From assembly GCA_013151555.1 (NCBI GenBank), contig JAADIA010000079.1:1-64000 (forward strand): a stretch of 64,000 nucleotides of DNA, written 5' to 3'. The stretch comes from Nitrospirota bacterium (GTDB taxonomy: Bacteria > NPL-UPA2 > JAADIA01). The notes under the pieces were generated by a model. It had not been told where the DNA came from. It did no database searches and worked only from the letters and a program-made list of their open reading frames with translations. The translations under genes were made by a program, and so were the position numbers. Position 1 is the stretch's first letter. Every line of letters begins with the position of its first letter. Below, piece by piece: positions 35,064-43,337 of the stretch.

Positions 35064-36461
35064 GTTTTCCGGAAGATATTTCTCTTTCAGCCAGGCTTGA
35101 GCGGTTCCCGAGGGACGGGAGACGGGGCTGTAGTCCCGGATGAGCCAGATCCTGGCGTAGTTAGTGGTCTCCAGGGTGGAGATAGCCCGGGGAGAGGTAT
35201 TCCCGGGGACTCCGGTCCGGTCCAGGTTTCCCGAATAGTAATAGTCGAAGGCAAACCCTAAGTAGGGTGGGTCAAACAAAATCAAGTCTTTACTCCCGGC
35301 ATTATCTTCCACATATTTGGCTGTTCCTCTCCAGTCTTCCTTGAGGAAATCTTTTGTGTAATAGAGATGGAGCGAGAATAAATTCAGGAGAATAAACATT
35401 GTCAGGAGGGCTCCGCTCACTTTCCGGCTTTTTAATTTAATTAATCCTCCGGAGAGCAGTAAGTAGTAGGCCGGGGAGGAGAAGATAAGATATTTGGACT
35501 GAAAGGTATGAATCCTCAAGGGGAAGAAAAAAACTATTAACAGGGGGAAGAGGAGCCAGAAAAGCAAGAGGAAAGATGCCTCTTTGTGACGATATGTTAT
35601 CCACCCGTAGATAGCCAGAGCAAGAAAGATGAGCAAGGTTAAGGAAGTCAGCTGGTTGGAGAAAGCAAACCGGGGGTAGCCGAAAGTGAAGTCCAGGAAG
35701 AAAAGGCGGGTGCTGAGAAGAGCTGTCCAGGGGGAAAAGTTTGGGGCGGCCGGGATGGATTGGGTGAGGGCAATCCTTTGCATGAGAACCGGAATCCAGG
35801 GAGAGAAAGCAAGGAGAATAACTAACTGGGAGATGATGAACACTCTCAGAGAGGAACGGTATCTTTTCAGATAGAGAAAGAAGAAAATATTTTCTGCCAG
35901 GAGGATGAAGAAACTATAAAAGAAGGTATACAGGCTGAGAGCGGTGAAGAGAATGAAGCCCAGCCAGAGGGACTTTTTTTCTTCCCGGAGGCTGCGATAG
36001 AAAAAATACAGGGAGAGGATGATGAGCAGGGTAATTAAAGTTTGCAACCTGGCTTCTTGAGCATAGAAGACTTGATAGGAAGAAATAGCCATGAGGAAGG
36101 AAGCCAGTAAACCTGTCTTCTCTCCGAAGAAGAGGCGGCCGGTCTGATAAATAAGGAGAATAGTCAAAATTCCCAGAAGGGCGGAAAGGCTCCTGGTTCG
36201 GGTTTCCGTGATGACCTGCGGAGTGAAACTCCGGGGATAACTAACCTTCTTTCCTCCTCGAATCCAGAGGTAGAGAAGGGTATTGTAAAGAGGCGGATGG
36301 GCATCATTCTCAATAATTTCTTTTATCATGGGGAGGAACTGTTTTTGAGCGCGATAGAGGCTGGCTGCTTCGTCCAGCCAGAGGCTTTTCTGACCGATCT
36401 GGTAGAACCTGAGGAATGTTCCCAGGATAAGGATAAGAATAATCGGGATGAATTTTTTCAT
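35004..36461 (-). CDS. GT39-type (ArnT/PMT-like) membrane glycosyltransferase
   Basis: 485 aa, about ten membrane helices. The first periplasmic loop carries the catalytic acidic pair in SLWLDEAASLYR (about 31-42), and HPPLYNTLLYLW follows (about 56-67). Both are hallmarks of GT-C enzymes that use polyprenyl-phosphate sugars. The acceptor may be lipid A, a glycan or a protein; the sequence does not say. The last 60 nt overlap, tail to tail, the coding end of the O-antigen-ligase-like gene. No clear ribosome site precedes the ATG. Confidence 0.82.
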   Translation of the reverse strand: MKKFIPIILILILGTFLRFYQIGQKSLWLDEAASLYRAQKQFLPMIKEIIENDAHPPLYNTLLYLWIRGGKKVSYPRSFTPQVITETRTRSLSALLGILTILLIYQTGRLFFGEKTGLLASFLMAISSYQVFYAQEARLQTLITLLIILSLYFFYRSLREEKKSLWLGFILFTALSLYTFFYSFFILLAENIFFFLYLKRYRSSLRVFIISQLVILLAFSPWIPVLMQRIALTQSIPAAPNFSPWTALLSTRLFFLDFTFGYPRFAFSNQLTSLTLLIFLALAIYGWITYRHKEASFLLLFWLLFPLLIVFFFPLRIHTFQSKYLIFSSPAYYLLLSGGLIKLKSRKVSGALLTMFILLNLFSLHLYYTKDFLKEDWRGTAKYVEDNAGSKDLILFDPPYLGFAFDYYYSGNLDRTGVPGNTSPRAISTLETTNYARIWLIRDYSPVSRPSGTAQAWLKEKYLPENSKGFPGLNGRILVDFYTRK

Positions 36462-36518
36462 AGCATAGGAAAATATAAACCGCTAAACTTTTTTTGACCG
36501 GATGTGCGGGGTATCCTG

Positions 36519-37850
36519 TCACACATTTTTTTGAATCAACTTATGAATATCTCCAGGCTCAATTATCTTTAGGCATATATTGTCTTTACAGGCCGAGTCT
36601 CTGTTGTTCAGGGCAGATAAACAGGGGGAGCAAGGTAATTCCGAGCAGATTATCCATTTATCTTTTCCCAGAGGACCAAAAACTTTTGGAGTTTCCGGTC
36701 CGAAAATAACAAATTTTTTTATTGAAGCAAGGGAAGCCAGGTGGGCCAGACCGCAATCGTTACAGATTAAAGCATCCGCGAGGTTGAAAAGGGACAAGAG
36801 TTCAGGTAAACTCGTTTGTCCCACTAAGTTCAAGCATCTTCTCTTACGAATACCGGCACAAAGCAATTCAGCTTTTTTATGTCCGCTTTTGGTTCCTACC
36901 AGGATTATCCGGTTGTTGGGATCTTCCAGGAGTCGTTTAGATAAAGTGATAAAATTCTCTAAAGGCCATTCCCGTAAAGGCAAGGTTCCTTCTCCGGGGT
37001 TGAGCAGAAAAAGTTTGTTTTCTTTGACAATCCCGAATTCTTTCAATTTGCCTTCTATCTGTTTTGCAACTTCAGATGCTACCTGAGCTTTAGGGAGGGT
37101 GATGTCTTTATCCTTGATTTTTTTACTCATCTCCGGACTGTTTTTTTTCTCCTGCTTAACAGTTTGCCATAAAGACAAATAACTTTTGCTTATGTGGAGC
37201 AAAGGGTTATATTGAATGCGATGAGTCAAAAAGTTTCCGCGATACAAACCTTCAAAAGTGTAGTTGTAAAACCCTGTTTTTTTATCGGCCCGGATGAGAA
37301 AGGTGAGGATAGCGGTAAAACGTGAAAAAAGTTCCAAATCAAAAATAATATCTACCCGTTCTTTCGCCATTTTTCTCACTACCCGGAACGTATCGGATAC
37401 GAATACCCCTACAGAGTCTTCCCGTATGGTGAGGATGTTATCGGCTTCGATAATATTACCGAAAAGTGCGAAAATGTCTCTGTTCTTTTCAAAGGTAACA
37501 AAAAATAGTTTGACCCCGGGGCATTCTTCCTGCGCGCGTTTTAAGAGCGGATAGGCTAAAACAAGCGCCCCTAATTCGGATAGCTTTATAAAGAGTATTT
37601 TCTTTGGGGTACCTTTTCTCCCGGTCTTTTTAAGGCCGAAAATCTTCAAGGAGGCATTCACGCAACTGAGCAGAAAACAAAGGGGTTTCCCCAACCAGTA
37701 GTCTATATATCTCATCAGGTTAACAGTCATGGAGTTCCAGTACCTTGCATTTCTCAGAGATGCGCTCTTTCCGGTTCTATCAGGGTAACCATTATCAGCA
37801 ATTAGTAACCCCAGGGGGAACTCGAGGGAAAAAATCTTCTTCCCCGGCAT
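36519..37850 (-). CDS. heptosyltransferase-like GT9 glycosyltransferase
   Basis: 443 aa from ATG 37850, but the usual family N-terminus (MRYIDYWLGKPLCFLL) makes a start near 37730 (403 aa) or 37715 more likely. GT-B fold: N-terminal KKILFIKLSELGALVLAYPLL, and a C-terminal ADP-sugar domain with LLNPGEGTLPLREWP, IILVGTKSGH, LVGQTSLPELLSLFNLADALICNDCGLAHLA and FGPETP. It probably adds a heptose or similar sugar to lipopolysaccharide core or another surface glycan. It precedes the GT39 gene on the minus strand (57-nt gap), so the two may be co-transcribed. Confidence 0.83.
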   Translation of the reverse strand: MPGKKIFSLEFPLGLLIADNGYPDRTGKSASLRNARYWNSMTVNLMRYIDYWLGKPLCFLLSCVNASLKIFGLKKTGRKGTPKKILFIKLSELGALVLAYPLLKRAQEECPGVKLFFVTFEKNRDIFALFGNIIEADNILTIREDSVGVFVSDTFRVVRKMAKERVDIIFDLELFSRFTAILTFLIRADKKTGFYNYTFEGLYRGNFLTHRIQYNPLLHISKSYLSLWQTVKQEKKNSPEMSKKIKDKDITLPKAQVASEVAKQIEGKLKEFGIVKENKLFLLNPGEGTLPLREWPLENFITLSKRLLEDPNNRIILVGTKSGHKKAELLCAGIRKRRCLNLVGQTSLPELLSLFNLADALICNDCGLAHLASLASIKKFVIFGPETPKVFGPLGKDKWIICSELPCSPCLSALNNRDSACKDNICLKIIEPGDIHKLIQKNV

Positions 37851-37968
37851 TTTTTTAGATTATCCTCTTCAATAGGCGGGCAGGATAACCACTACTTTTG
37901 CTAAAATATTTACTTTAACCTACCATATAGAGGGGGGAAAATCAAGAAAAATGTTGAACAGAAAAATG

Positions 37969-37997
37969 TTGACAGTATCTTTGGGCTATGATAGGTT
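37969..37997 (+). promoter_or_regulatory. promoter of the tRNA cluster
   Basis: TTGACA (37969-37974), 17-nt spacer, TAGGTT (37992-37997). Start near 38004, about 60 nt before tRNA-Cys. An alternative -10 (TATGAT at 37987) has too short a spacer. Confidence 0.5.
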
Positions 37998-38063
37998 TAT
38001 TGTGGCGGCTGTCCGCTTGGGGCAGACGAAATAAGGTAGTAACAGTTAAATATTTATGATTAA

Positions 38064-38136
38064 GGCGACGTAGCCAAGTGGCTAAGGCAGCGGTCTGCAA
38101 AACCGCAATTCGTGAGTTCGAATCTCACCGTCGCCT
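38064..38136 (+). tRNA. tRNA-Cys (anticodon GCA)
   Basis: Acceptor ggcgacg/cgtcgcc, anticodon stem gcggt/accgc with loop ctgcaaa (GCA), T-arm gagttcgaatctc, and discriminator U136, which is normal for tRNA-Cys. CCA is not encoded. Confidence 0.93.
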
Positions 38137-38140
38137 CTAT

Positions 38141-38230
38141 GCCGGGGTGGCGGAACAGGCAGACGCGACGGACTTAAAATCCGTTGGAGGTTTCCCCTTC
38201 GTGCCGGTTCGACTCCGGCCCTCGGCACCA
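38141..38230 (+). tRNA. tRNA-Leu (anticodon TAA)
   Basis: Class II tRNA with a long variable arm. Acceptor gccgggg/cctcggc (one G-U), anticodon stem acgga/tccgt with loop cttaaaa (TAA), variable arm ggaggtttccccttc, T-arm ggttcgactcc. Unlike its two neighbours it encodes the 3' CCA (38228-38230). Confidence 0.93.
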
Positions 38231-38282
38231 CAAACTCTATATTTTGGGTTTGGTATTTATTGGGATTTGGGTTTTCCTTGTG

Positions 38283-38356
38283 GGGCGGTTAGCTCAGCTG
38301 GTTAGAGTGCCACGTTGACATCGTGGAAGTCACTGGTTCAAGTCCAGTACCGCCCA
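38283..38356 (+). tRNA. tRNA-Val (anticodon GAC)
   Basis: Acceptor gggcggt/accgccc, D-arm gctcagctggttagagc-like, anticodon stem ccacg/cgtgg with loop ttgacat (GAC), T-arm ctggttcaagtccag, discriminator A. CCA is not encoded. Confidence 0.93.
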
Positions 38357-38362
38357 TTATTT

Positions 38363-38450
38363 GACAGAAAACAGAGGACAGATATCAGAAGACAGATGGA
38401 TAAAAACAGATGTTTAATATAAGGTTGTTTCTGTTATCTGTCTTCTGTTT
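38363..38450. repeat. word-repeat inverted element (acagaagac type)
   Basis: Left arm gacagaaaacagaggacaga...agaagacagatgg (38363-38399). Right arm tttctgttatctgtcttctg (38428-38447). The same word family as the coaBC splitter and the rpsP-trmD element. It lies between tRNA-Val and thrS. Confidence 0.75.
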
Positions 38451-38461
38451 AGGGAAAAAGC

Positions 38462-40228
38462 ATGATGAATTCTAAAGATAAGCATAAGGCTGATTCAAAA
38501 GATAACCTGGAAACTCTGAGGCATAGTGCCGCTCATATCCTGGCCCAGGCAGTGAAGGAGCTTTATCCGGAAACCAAGTTGGGTATTGGCCCTGCCATTG
38601 CCGATGGTTTCTATTATGATTTTGAGAGAAAAACTCCTTTTACTCTTGAAGATTTGGCAAAGATTGAAGAGAGGATGCAGAGAATTGTGAAGGCTGCCCT
38701 TCCTTTTCTGAAAAGTGTTCTTTCTAAGCAAGATGCTCTGGAAATATTTTCTGAATTGGAGGAGCCATATAAGTTAGAACTTCTGGAAGATCTGGAGAAT
38801 GATGAAGTAACTATCTACCGGCAGGGAAATTTTACTGACCTCTGTAGGGGGCCGCATCTGGCGAATACCGGAGAGCTGAAATCTTTCAAGCTCCTTAGCA
38901 TAGCCGGAGCCTACTGGCGGGGTAGCGAAAAGAATCCTATGCTCCAGCGAATATACGGGACGGCCTTTCCCGGGGAAGTGGAGTTAGCAGAATATCTGCA
39001 GAATCTTGAAGAAGCTAAGAAGAGGGACCATCGCAGGTTAGGGAAAGAATTGGATCTCTTTAGCCTGGAGGAGGATGTTGGTCCCGGCTTGGTCCTCTGG
39101 CACCCTCGCGGGGCGATGTTGCGGAAGGTCATCGAGGACTTCTGGCGGGATGAGCATTTGAAACGGGGGTACCAACTTGTCTATACTCCTCATATCGCCG
39201 GAGAGAATTTGTGGAAGGTAAGTGGACATCTTGACTATTTCAGGGAAATGATGTATCCTTCTATGAGAATGGACGAGCGGAACTATCTTCTCAAACCGAT
39301 GAATTGTCCCTTTCATATAAGAATTTATAAGCAGAAAGTTCGTAGTTATCGAGACCTCCCCATTCGTTATGCTGAGTTAGGAACAGTCTACCGCTATGAA
39401 CGTTCCGGGGTCCTGCATGGGTTGTTGAGGGTGCGAGGTTTTACTCAAGATGATGCCCATATTTTTTGTACTCCGGAGCAATTGTCCAAAGAAATTCTGA
39501 GCATTATCGATTTGATCCAGTTCATGTTGGAGGCTTTTGGTTATAAGGAGTTTCAGGTCGAGTTGAGTGTTCGCCATCCGGATAGAAGCGGTGATTATCT
39601 GGGAGATGATGAAGGCTGGGCTCGGGCGGAGGCAGCTTTAGTTGAATCTCTGGACAAGAGGAATCTCTCCTATACGGTAGGGGAAGGAGAAGCAACCTTC
39701 TATGGTCCTAAGATCGATATCAAGCTGGTTGATGCTCTGGGAAGAGGTTGGCAAGGTCCAACAATCCAGGTAGATTTCAACCTTCCGGGACGTCTTAATA
39801 TTACTTATGTGGGAGATGATGGAAAGAAACATCCGGTGATGATGCTCCATCGAACCGTACTGGGAACGATGGAACGGTTTGTCGGAGGTTTGATAGAGCA
39901 TTATGTCGGAGCATTTCCTTCCTGGCTGGCTCCTCTTCAGATCAGGGTGGTGACGATCAACCAGGGGCAGGAAGCTTATGCAAAGAAGGTTCTGCAGGAA
40001 CTGCAGGAAAAAGGATTGCGGGCTGATCTGGATGCGGGAAAGGAAACGATTAGTTATAAGATTGGGAAGGCTGAACGGGAAAAAATTCCTTATATTTTAG
40101 TAGCGGGAGATAGGGAAGTAGAAGCGGGCACTGTTTCGGTAAGAAAGAGAAAGGATCGTCATCAAAAAGTAATGAAGGTTGAGGAGTTTATTGACAGGAT
40201 TCAGGAAGAAATAAAAAACCGTGAATAG
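38462..40228 (+). CDS. thrS: threonyl-tRNA synthetase lacking the TGS domain
   Basis: 588 aa. It starts directly in the N2 editing domain (RHSAAHILAQAVKELYP, about 20-36; YYDF), so the about 60-residue TGS domain of the E. coli-type enzyme is absent, as in some other bacteria. The editing-site LCRGPHL, catalytic-core zinc ligand Cys in LKPMNCPFH, motif 2 YRYERSGVLHGLLRVRGFTQDDAHIF, motif 3 MLHRTVLGTMERF and the anticodon domain (QIRVVTINQGQ) are all present. It heads thrS-infC-rpmI-rplT. Confidence 0.96.
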   Translation: MMNSKDKHKADSKDNLETLRHSAAHILAQAVKELYPETKLGIGPAIADGFYYDFERKTPFTLEDLAKIEERMQRIVKAALPFLKSVLSKQDALEIFSELEEPYKLELLEDLENDEVTIYRQGNFTDLCRGPHLANTGELKSFKLLSIAGAYWRGSEKNPMLQRIYGTAFPGEVELAEYLQNLEEAKKRDHRRLGKELDLFSLEEDVGPGLVLWHPRGAMLRKVIEDFWRDEHLKRGYQLVYTPHIAGENLWKVSGHLDYFREMMYPSMRMDERNYLLKPMNCPFHIRIYKQKVRSYRDLPIRYAELGTVYRYERSGVLHGLLRVRGFTQDDAHIFCTPEQLSKEILSIIDLIQFMLEAFGYKEFQVELSVRHPDRSGDYLGDDEGWARAEAALVESLDKRNLSYTVGEGEATFYGPKIDIKLVDALGRGWQGPTIQVDFNLPGRLNITYVGDDGKKHPVMMLHRTVLGTMERFVGGLIEHYVGAFPSWLAPLQIRVVTINQGQEAYAKKVLQELQEKGLRADLDAGKETISYKIGKAEREKIPYILVAGDREVEAGTVSVRKRKDRHQKVMKVEEFIDRIQEEIKNRE

Positions 40229-40230
40229 GA

Positions 40231-40288
40231 TTAAGAATTAAGAATTAAGAAGAAAAACTTAATACTTACAACTTACAACTTAATTCTG
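40231..40288. repeat. word-repeat inverted element (gaattaag type)
   Basis: Left arm ttaagaattaagaattaaga. Right arm acttaatacttacaacttacaact then taattct. The arms are almost adjacent. It lies directly before the infC ribosome site, so its fold could touch infC initiation. Confidence 0.65.
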
Positions 40289-40311
40289 TTTTTTAGAGGA
40301 GGTGACGACTA

Positions 40312-40824
40312 ATAGCTAAAGAAATTAGGATGAATGCCCGGATTAAAGCAGTGGAAGTAAGAGTTATTGAACATGATGGTAGTCAGTCAGGCATAATGCC
40401 GGTGAAGGAAGCTCTAAAGTTGGCTGAAGAGAAAGGCCTGGATTTAGTTGAGGTTGCTCCTCAGGCAAGTCCACCGGTATGCCGTGTTATGGATTACGGC
40501 AAGTATAGGTATGAACAGCGCAAGCGGACTAAGGAAGCCAAGAAAAAGCAGAAGATTACGGAAATCAAAGAGATCAAGTTGCGTCCGAAGATTGAAGAGC
40601 ATGACTATCAGGTAAAGCTGCGGCAGGCGCAAAGGTTCTTGAAAAGCGGAGATAAGACAAAAGTTACTATCGTGTTTAGGGGCAGGGAAATGGCTCATCT
40701 GGATATCGGGAAGAAGCTTTTAGACCGATTCGCCGGCGACATGACCGATTTGGGGGTAGTGGAAGTGGCTGCCAGAATGGAAGGTAGGAGTATGGGGATG
40801 ATCCTTGCTCCTCATAAGCAATAG
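40312..40824 (+). CDS. infC: translation initiation factor IF-3, apparent AUA start
   Basis: 170 aa if it begins at ATA 40312. The standard IF-3 N-terminus (IAKEIRMNARIKAVEVRVI) reads in frame from there, and a strong aggaggtg sits 7 nt upstream (40298-40304). The only ATG, at 40330, is 25 nt from that site and would cut six conserved residues. Known infC genes use AUU/AUC/AUA starts that let IF-3 repress its own translation. Other motifs: LDLVEVAPQASPPVCRVMDYGKYRYE, KEIKLRPKIEEHDYQVKLRQAQRFL, KVTIVFRGREMAH. Confidence 0.93.
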   Translation: MAKEIRMNARIKAVEVRVIEHDGSQSGIMPVKEALKLAEEKGLDLVEVAPQASPPVCRVMDYGKYRYEQRKRTKEAKKKQKITEIKEIKLRPKIEEHDYQVKLRQAQRFLKSGDKTKVTIVFRGREMAHLDIGKKLLDRFAGDMTDLGVVEVAARMEGRSMGMILAPHKQ

Positions 40825-40884
40825 AAGATAGAAAATAGAAGACAGGGAGTAGAGGACCGAAGAGTTTGACTTCTATCATCTGTG
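40821..40884. repeat. word-repeat inverted element (atagaag type)
   Basis: Left arm atagaagatagaaaatagaa then gacagg begins on the infC stop codon. Right arm acttctatcatctgtggt ends just before the rpmI ribosome site (aaggag). Small and imperfect. Confidence 0.6.
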
Positions 40885-40899
40885 GTAAGGAGAACGAAA

Positions 40900-41097
40900 G
40901 TGCCTAAGTTGAAAACTAAGCGAGGAGCAGCCAAAAGGTTCAAGGTGACCAAATCGGGAAGGATTGGAAGAAAAAAAGCTTGTGCCAGTCATATTCTGAC
41001 GAAGAAGTCCTCTAAACGTAAACGGGGACTAAGGCAGGCAGACACTGTTAGCAAAGCGGATAGAAAAGCAATTAAACTTCTGCTACCTTATGCTTGA
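40900..41097 (+). CDS. rpmI: 50S ribosomal protein L35 (bL35)
   Basis: 65 aa from GTG 40900, with aaggag 7 nt upstream; an earlier GTG at 40882 gives a non-family N-terminus. [22 protein letters not shown] and [15 protein letters not shown] are diagnostic. It lies between infC and rplT as usual. Confidence 0.95.
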   Translation: MPKLKTKRGAAKRFKVTKSGRIGRKKACASHILTKKSSKRKRGLRQADTVSKADRKAIKLLLPYA

Positions 41098-41100
41098 AAC

Positions 41101-41280
41101 AGATGGTTGAAAGTTAAGGTTGTAAAGTCTAAAGTAAAAAAACTTTTGGAAGAAGATATTTGTAAGTTTGAGATATAAGGTTTTTAAGTATAAGCCCCGG
41201 GTTGTCTAAGATTTAGGCAAGGTTTTTATTGTTTTCTTGCTTTTAACTTTCGACCTTCAATTTTAAACTATCAACTGTCT
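41101..41280. repeat. word-repeat inverted element (gaaagttaag type)
   Basis: Left arm gatggttgaaagttaaggtt and gtaaagtctaaagt (41102-41135). Right arm cttttaactttcgaccttca and attttaaactatcaactgtc (41240-41279). The 100 nt between are AT-rich with a short ccccgggg-like palindrome near 41195. It separates rpmI from rplT, which are normally only tens of bases apart. Confidence 0.65.
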
Positions 41281-41300
41281 TTTGAGAAGGAGAATAAAAA

Positions 41301-41672
41301 ATGCCTCGAGTTAAGAGTAGTGTTACCTCCAGAAGACGGCACAAAAAATTTTTAAAGCAAGCCAAAGGTTACTGGGGAGGGAGAAGTAGGCTTTATCGGA
41401 CAGCGCGGGAAGCAGTAGAGAGAAGTTGGAGCTATGCTTTTCGAGACAGAAAGGTAAAGAAGAGAGATTTTAGAGGTTTATGGATTTCCCGTATCAATGC
41501 CGCGGCCCGTATCCATAACCTTAGTTATAGCAAGTTCATATATGGTCTTAATAAAGCTAATGTCGGCTTGAACAGGAAAGTACTGGCCGACCTGGCGGTG
41601 AGGGAACCCACTACTTTCAAAGAACTGGCCAAGGTAGCTAAAGATGGTTTAAAGTTAAAAACTGAAGGTTGA
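41301..41672 (+). CDS. rplT: 50S ribosomal protein L20 (bL20)
   Basis: 123 aa. [24 protein letters not shown]-type start, [24 protein letters not shown] and [11 protein letters not shown] are diagnostic. The last codons (GLKLKTEG) coincide with the left arm of a repeat element, so the C-terminal tail is probably repeat-derived. Confidence 0.96.
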   Translation: MPRVKSSVTSRRRHKKFLKQAKGYWGGRSRLYRTAREAVERSWSYAFRDRKVKKRDFRGLWISRINAAARIHNLSYSKFIYGLNKANVGLNRKVLADLAVREPTTFKELAKVAKDGLKLKTEG

Positions 41673-41698
41673 AATCAAATACTTTAAACCTTAAACTG
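41646..41698. repeat. word-repeat inverted element at the rplT 3' end
   Basis: Left arm ggtttaaagttaaaaactga (41646-41665), within the rplT reading frame. Right arm actttaaaccttaaactg (41681-41698). The rplT stop lies in the loop side. It ends next to the ribosome site of the trkA-type gene. Confidence 0.55.
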
Positions 41699-41706
41699 AG
41701 GTAATC

Positions 41707-42354
41707 ATGTATGTGATCATCGTTGGTTGTGGAAGAGTGGGCTCAGTCCTGGCAGACCTTCTTTCTCAAGAAGGACACGATGTCGTAGTTATCGATTCCC
41801 AGGAGGTAAAGTTTAAGAATCTTAATCCCCGGTTTAGCGGCGTAACCATTCTGGGAGATGGGGCCGATATAAATACTCTTCGGGAAGCTAAGGTTGAAGG
41901 GGCTGATGTTTTAGTAGCAGCCACTGGCGATGACAACTCAAATCTTATGTCTGCTCAGATAGCTAAAAAGATTTTTAATGTCTCCCGGGCCCTGGTGAGA
42001 GTGAAAGACCCCAAAAAGATGGATGTTTATCAGGAGTATGACTTAGAGCCGGTATCCGCTACTACCCTGGCGGCCTATTATCTGGCAGAAATGGTGCGGG
42101 TTCCCCGGGAGATCAAGATCTTGACCAGTTTGGGTAATATCAAAATAGTGCAGTTCAAACTGCCTAACTGGAAAGCCGGCCAGAAACTTGCCAAGATGGT
42201 CGATGCGGGAGTATTCTCTCCCTGTTTAATCAAGACGGAAAATAAGGTAGCTTTGACTGAATTGGAGACGAAGTTCCTGCCGGGGGCGGAAGTGGTAGGA
42301 GCAATCGCTCTTAGTAAGATGAAGCATCTCCAACGAGTCGCCCGGGAGGAGTAG
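41707..42354 (+). CDS. TrkA/KtrA-type potassium channel regulatory subunit 1 (single RCK unit)
   Basis: 215 aa. A RCK_N Rossmann domain (VIVGCGRVGSVLADLLSQEGHDV, about 3-25; acidic IDS at the strand-2 end) is followed by an RCK_C domain (about 130-215). NAD(H) or ATP binding in such subunits gates the Trk/Ktr K+ channel. Classical TrkA has two RCK units in one chain; here two single-unit genes precede trkH. Its downstream partner is the second RCK gene at 42538. Confidence 0.9.
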   Translation: MYVIIVGCGRVGSVLADLLSQEGHDVVVIDSQEVKFKNLNPRFSGVTILGDGADINTLREAKVEGADVLVAATGDDNSNLMSAQIAKKIFNVSRALVRVKDPKKMDVYQEYDLEPVSATTLAAYYLAEMVRVPREIKILTSLGNIKIVQFKLPNWKAGQKLAKMVDAGVFSPCLIKTENKVALTELETKFLPGAEVVGAIALSKMKHLQRVAREE

Positions 42355-42390
42355 AAATATTCAAGAATGCTTTGTCTGCTGAGTAGGTGT

Positions 42391-42486
42391 TTCGGTTATT
42401 CGAAAATTGTCCTTCGACTTTGCTCAGGGTGGTGAGCTTTTCGAAACCATTTCGAATTTCGTGCTTCGAGCTTCGGGATTCGGATT
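42391..42486. repeat. word-like repeats (ttcgaa/cttcgag type)
   Basis: ttcggttattcgaaaattgt, then ttttcgaaaccatttcgaat and gtgcttcgagcttcgggatt. Successive cttcg/ttcga words look like one arm of the class; the left arm is weak (gggtggtgagc may fold locally). Non-coding gap of 183 nt between the two RCK genes. Confidence 0.5.
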
Positions 42487-42537
42487 TTTTTAATAGTATC
42501 TAAAGTTCAAGGATAATGAATATTAGCAGGAGATAAG

Positions 42538-43191
42538 ATGAAGGTTATTATTATTGGAGGGGGCAAGATCGGCGATTTCCTGTCGAAAGCTCTTCTTTAC
42601 AATAAACATCAAGTAACTATAATCGAGGAAGAGTCGGAAAGATGCAATTGCCTCGTCAAAAGTCTTAACACGGTAGTCATTAATGGAGATGGCACAAGTT
42701 TACAGACTCTAACTGATGCTGAGGCGCAGAATGCCGATGTCCTGGTGGCTCTTACCGGACGGGACCAGGATAATTTAGTTGCCTGTCAGTTAGCTCATCA
42801 TCACTTTAAGGTTCCCCGGACGATTGCCCGGGTGGGTAACCCCCAGAACAGAGAACTATTCCAGAAATTGGGGGGGGTAAATACTACTGTCTGCACTACC
42901 GAAATAATTTCTTCTTTAGTAGAGGAAAAGGTCTCCTTGAAAGATATGATTACTCTTCTTACCTTTGAGGAAGGGGAGGTCGTTATTGTAGAGACGGAAG
43001 TGGGAGAAGATTCTCCGGCCCGGGGTCAGAAAATTATGGAACTGAATCTTCCCCAGGAATGTGTTATCATTTCTGTTTTCCGGGAGAGCCATATGATTTT
43101 CCCTCACGGTGAGACCATCCTGAAAATGAAAGATAAGGTATTAGCCTTAACTACAGCTCAGAAAAAATCCGTTCTCCAAGAAATGATTTAA
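42538..43191 (+). CDS. TrkA/KtrA-type potassium channel regulatory subunit 2 (single RCK unit)
   Basis: 217 aa with RCK_N motif IIIGGGKIGDFLSKALL (about 3-19), acidic IEEE after strand 2, NGDGTSLQTL, VALTGRDQDNLVACQLA and a C-terminal RCK_C domain (about 135-217). Glycine pattern and spacing differ from the first copy, so the pair is an old duplication, possibly forming a hetero-ring. It precedes trkH by 146 nt. Confidence 0.9.
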   Translation: MKVIIIGGGKIGDFLSKALLYNKHQVTIIEEESERCNCLVKSLNTVVINGDGTSLQTLTDAEAQNADVLVALTGRDQDNLVACQLAHHHFKVPRTIARVGNPQNRELFQKLGGVNTTVCTTEIISSLVEEKVSLKDMITLLTFEEGEVVIVETEVGEDSPARGQKIMELNLPQECVIISVFRESHMIFPHGETILKMKDKVLALTTAQKKSVLQEMI

Positions 43192-43337
43192 AAAATTTCC
43201 TTCTCTCTCCTCTAAAGCAGGCAGATACCGATATTCGGATAAATTTAGGATTAATGGAATGATTCGGAGAATTAATTTGCGGTTTAAAATTTCCAATCTT
43301 CAATTTACTGTTCAGGTTTATGACCGTAGGGAGCGGA

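Noticed and set aside
38078-38305. 75-aa frame over the tRNA cluster
   Set aside because: It translates tRNA-Cys and tRNA-Leu sequence; the cloverleaves explain the region.
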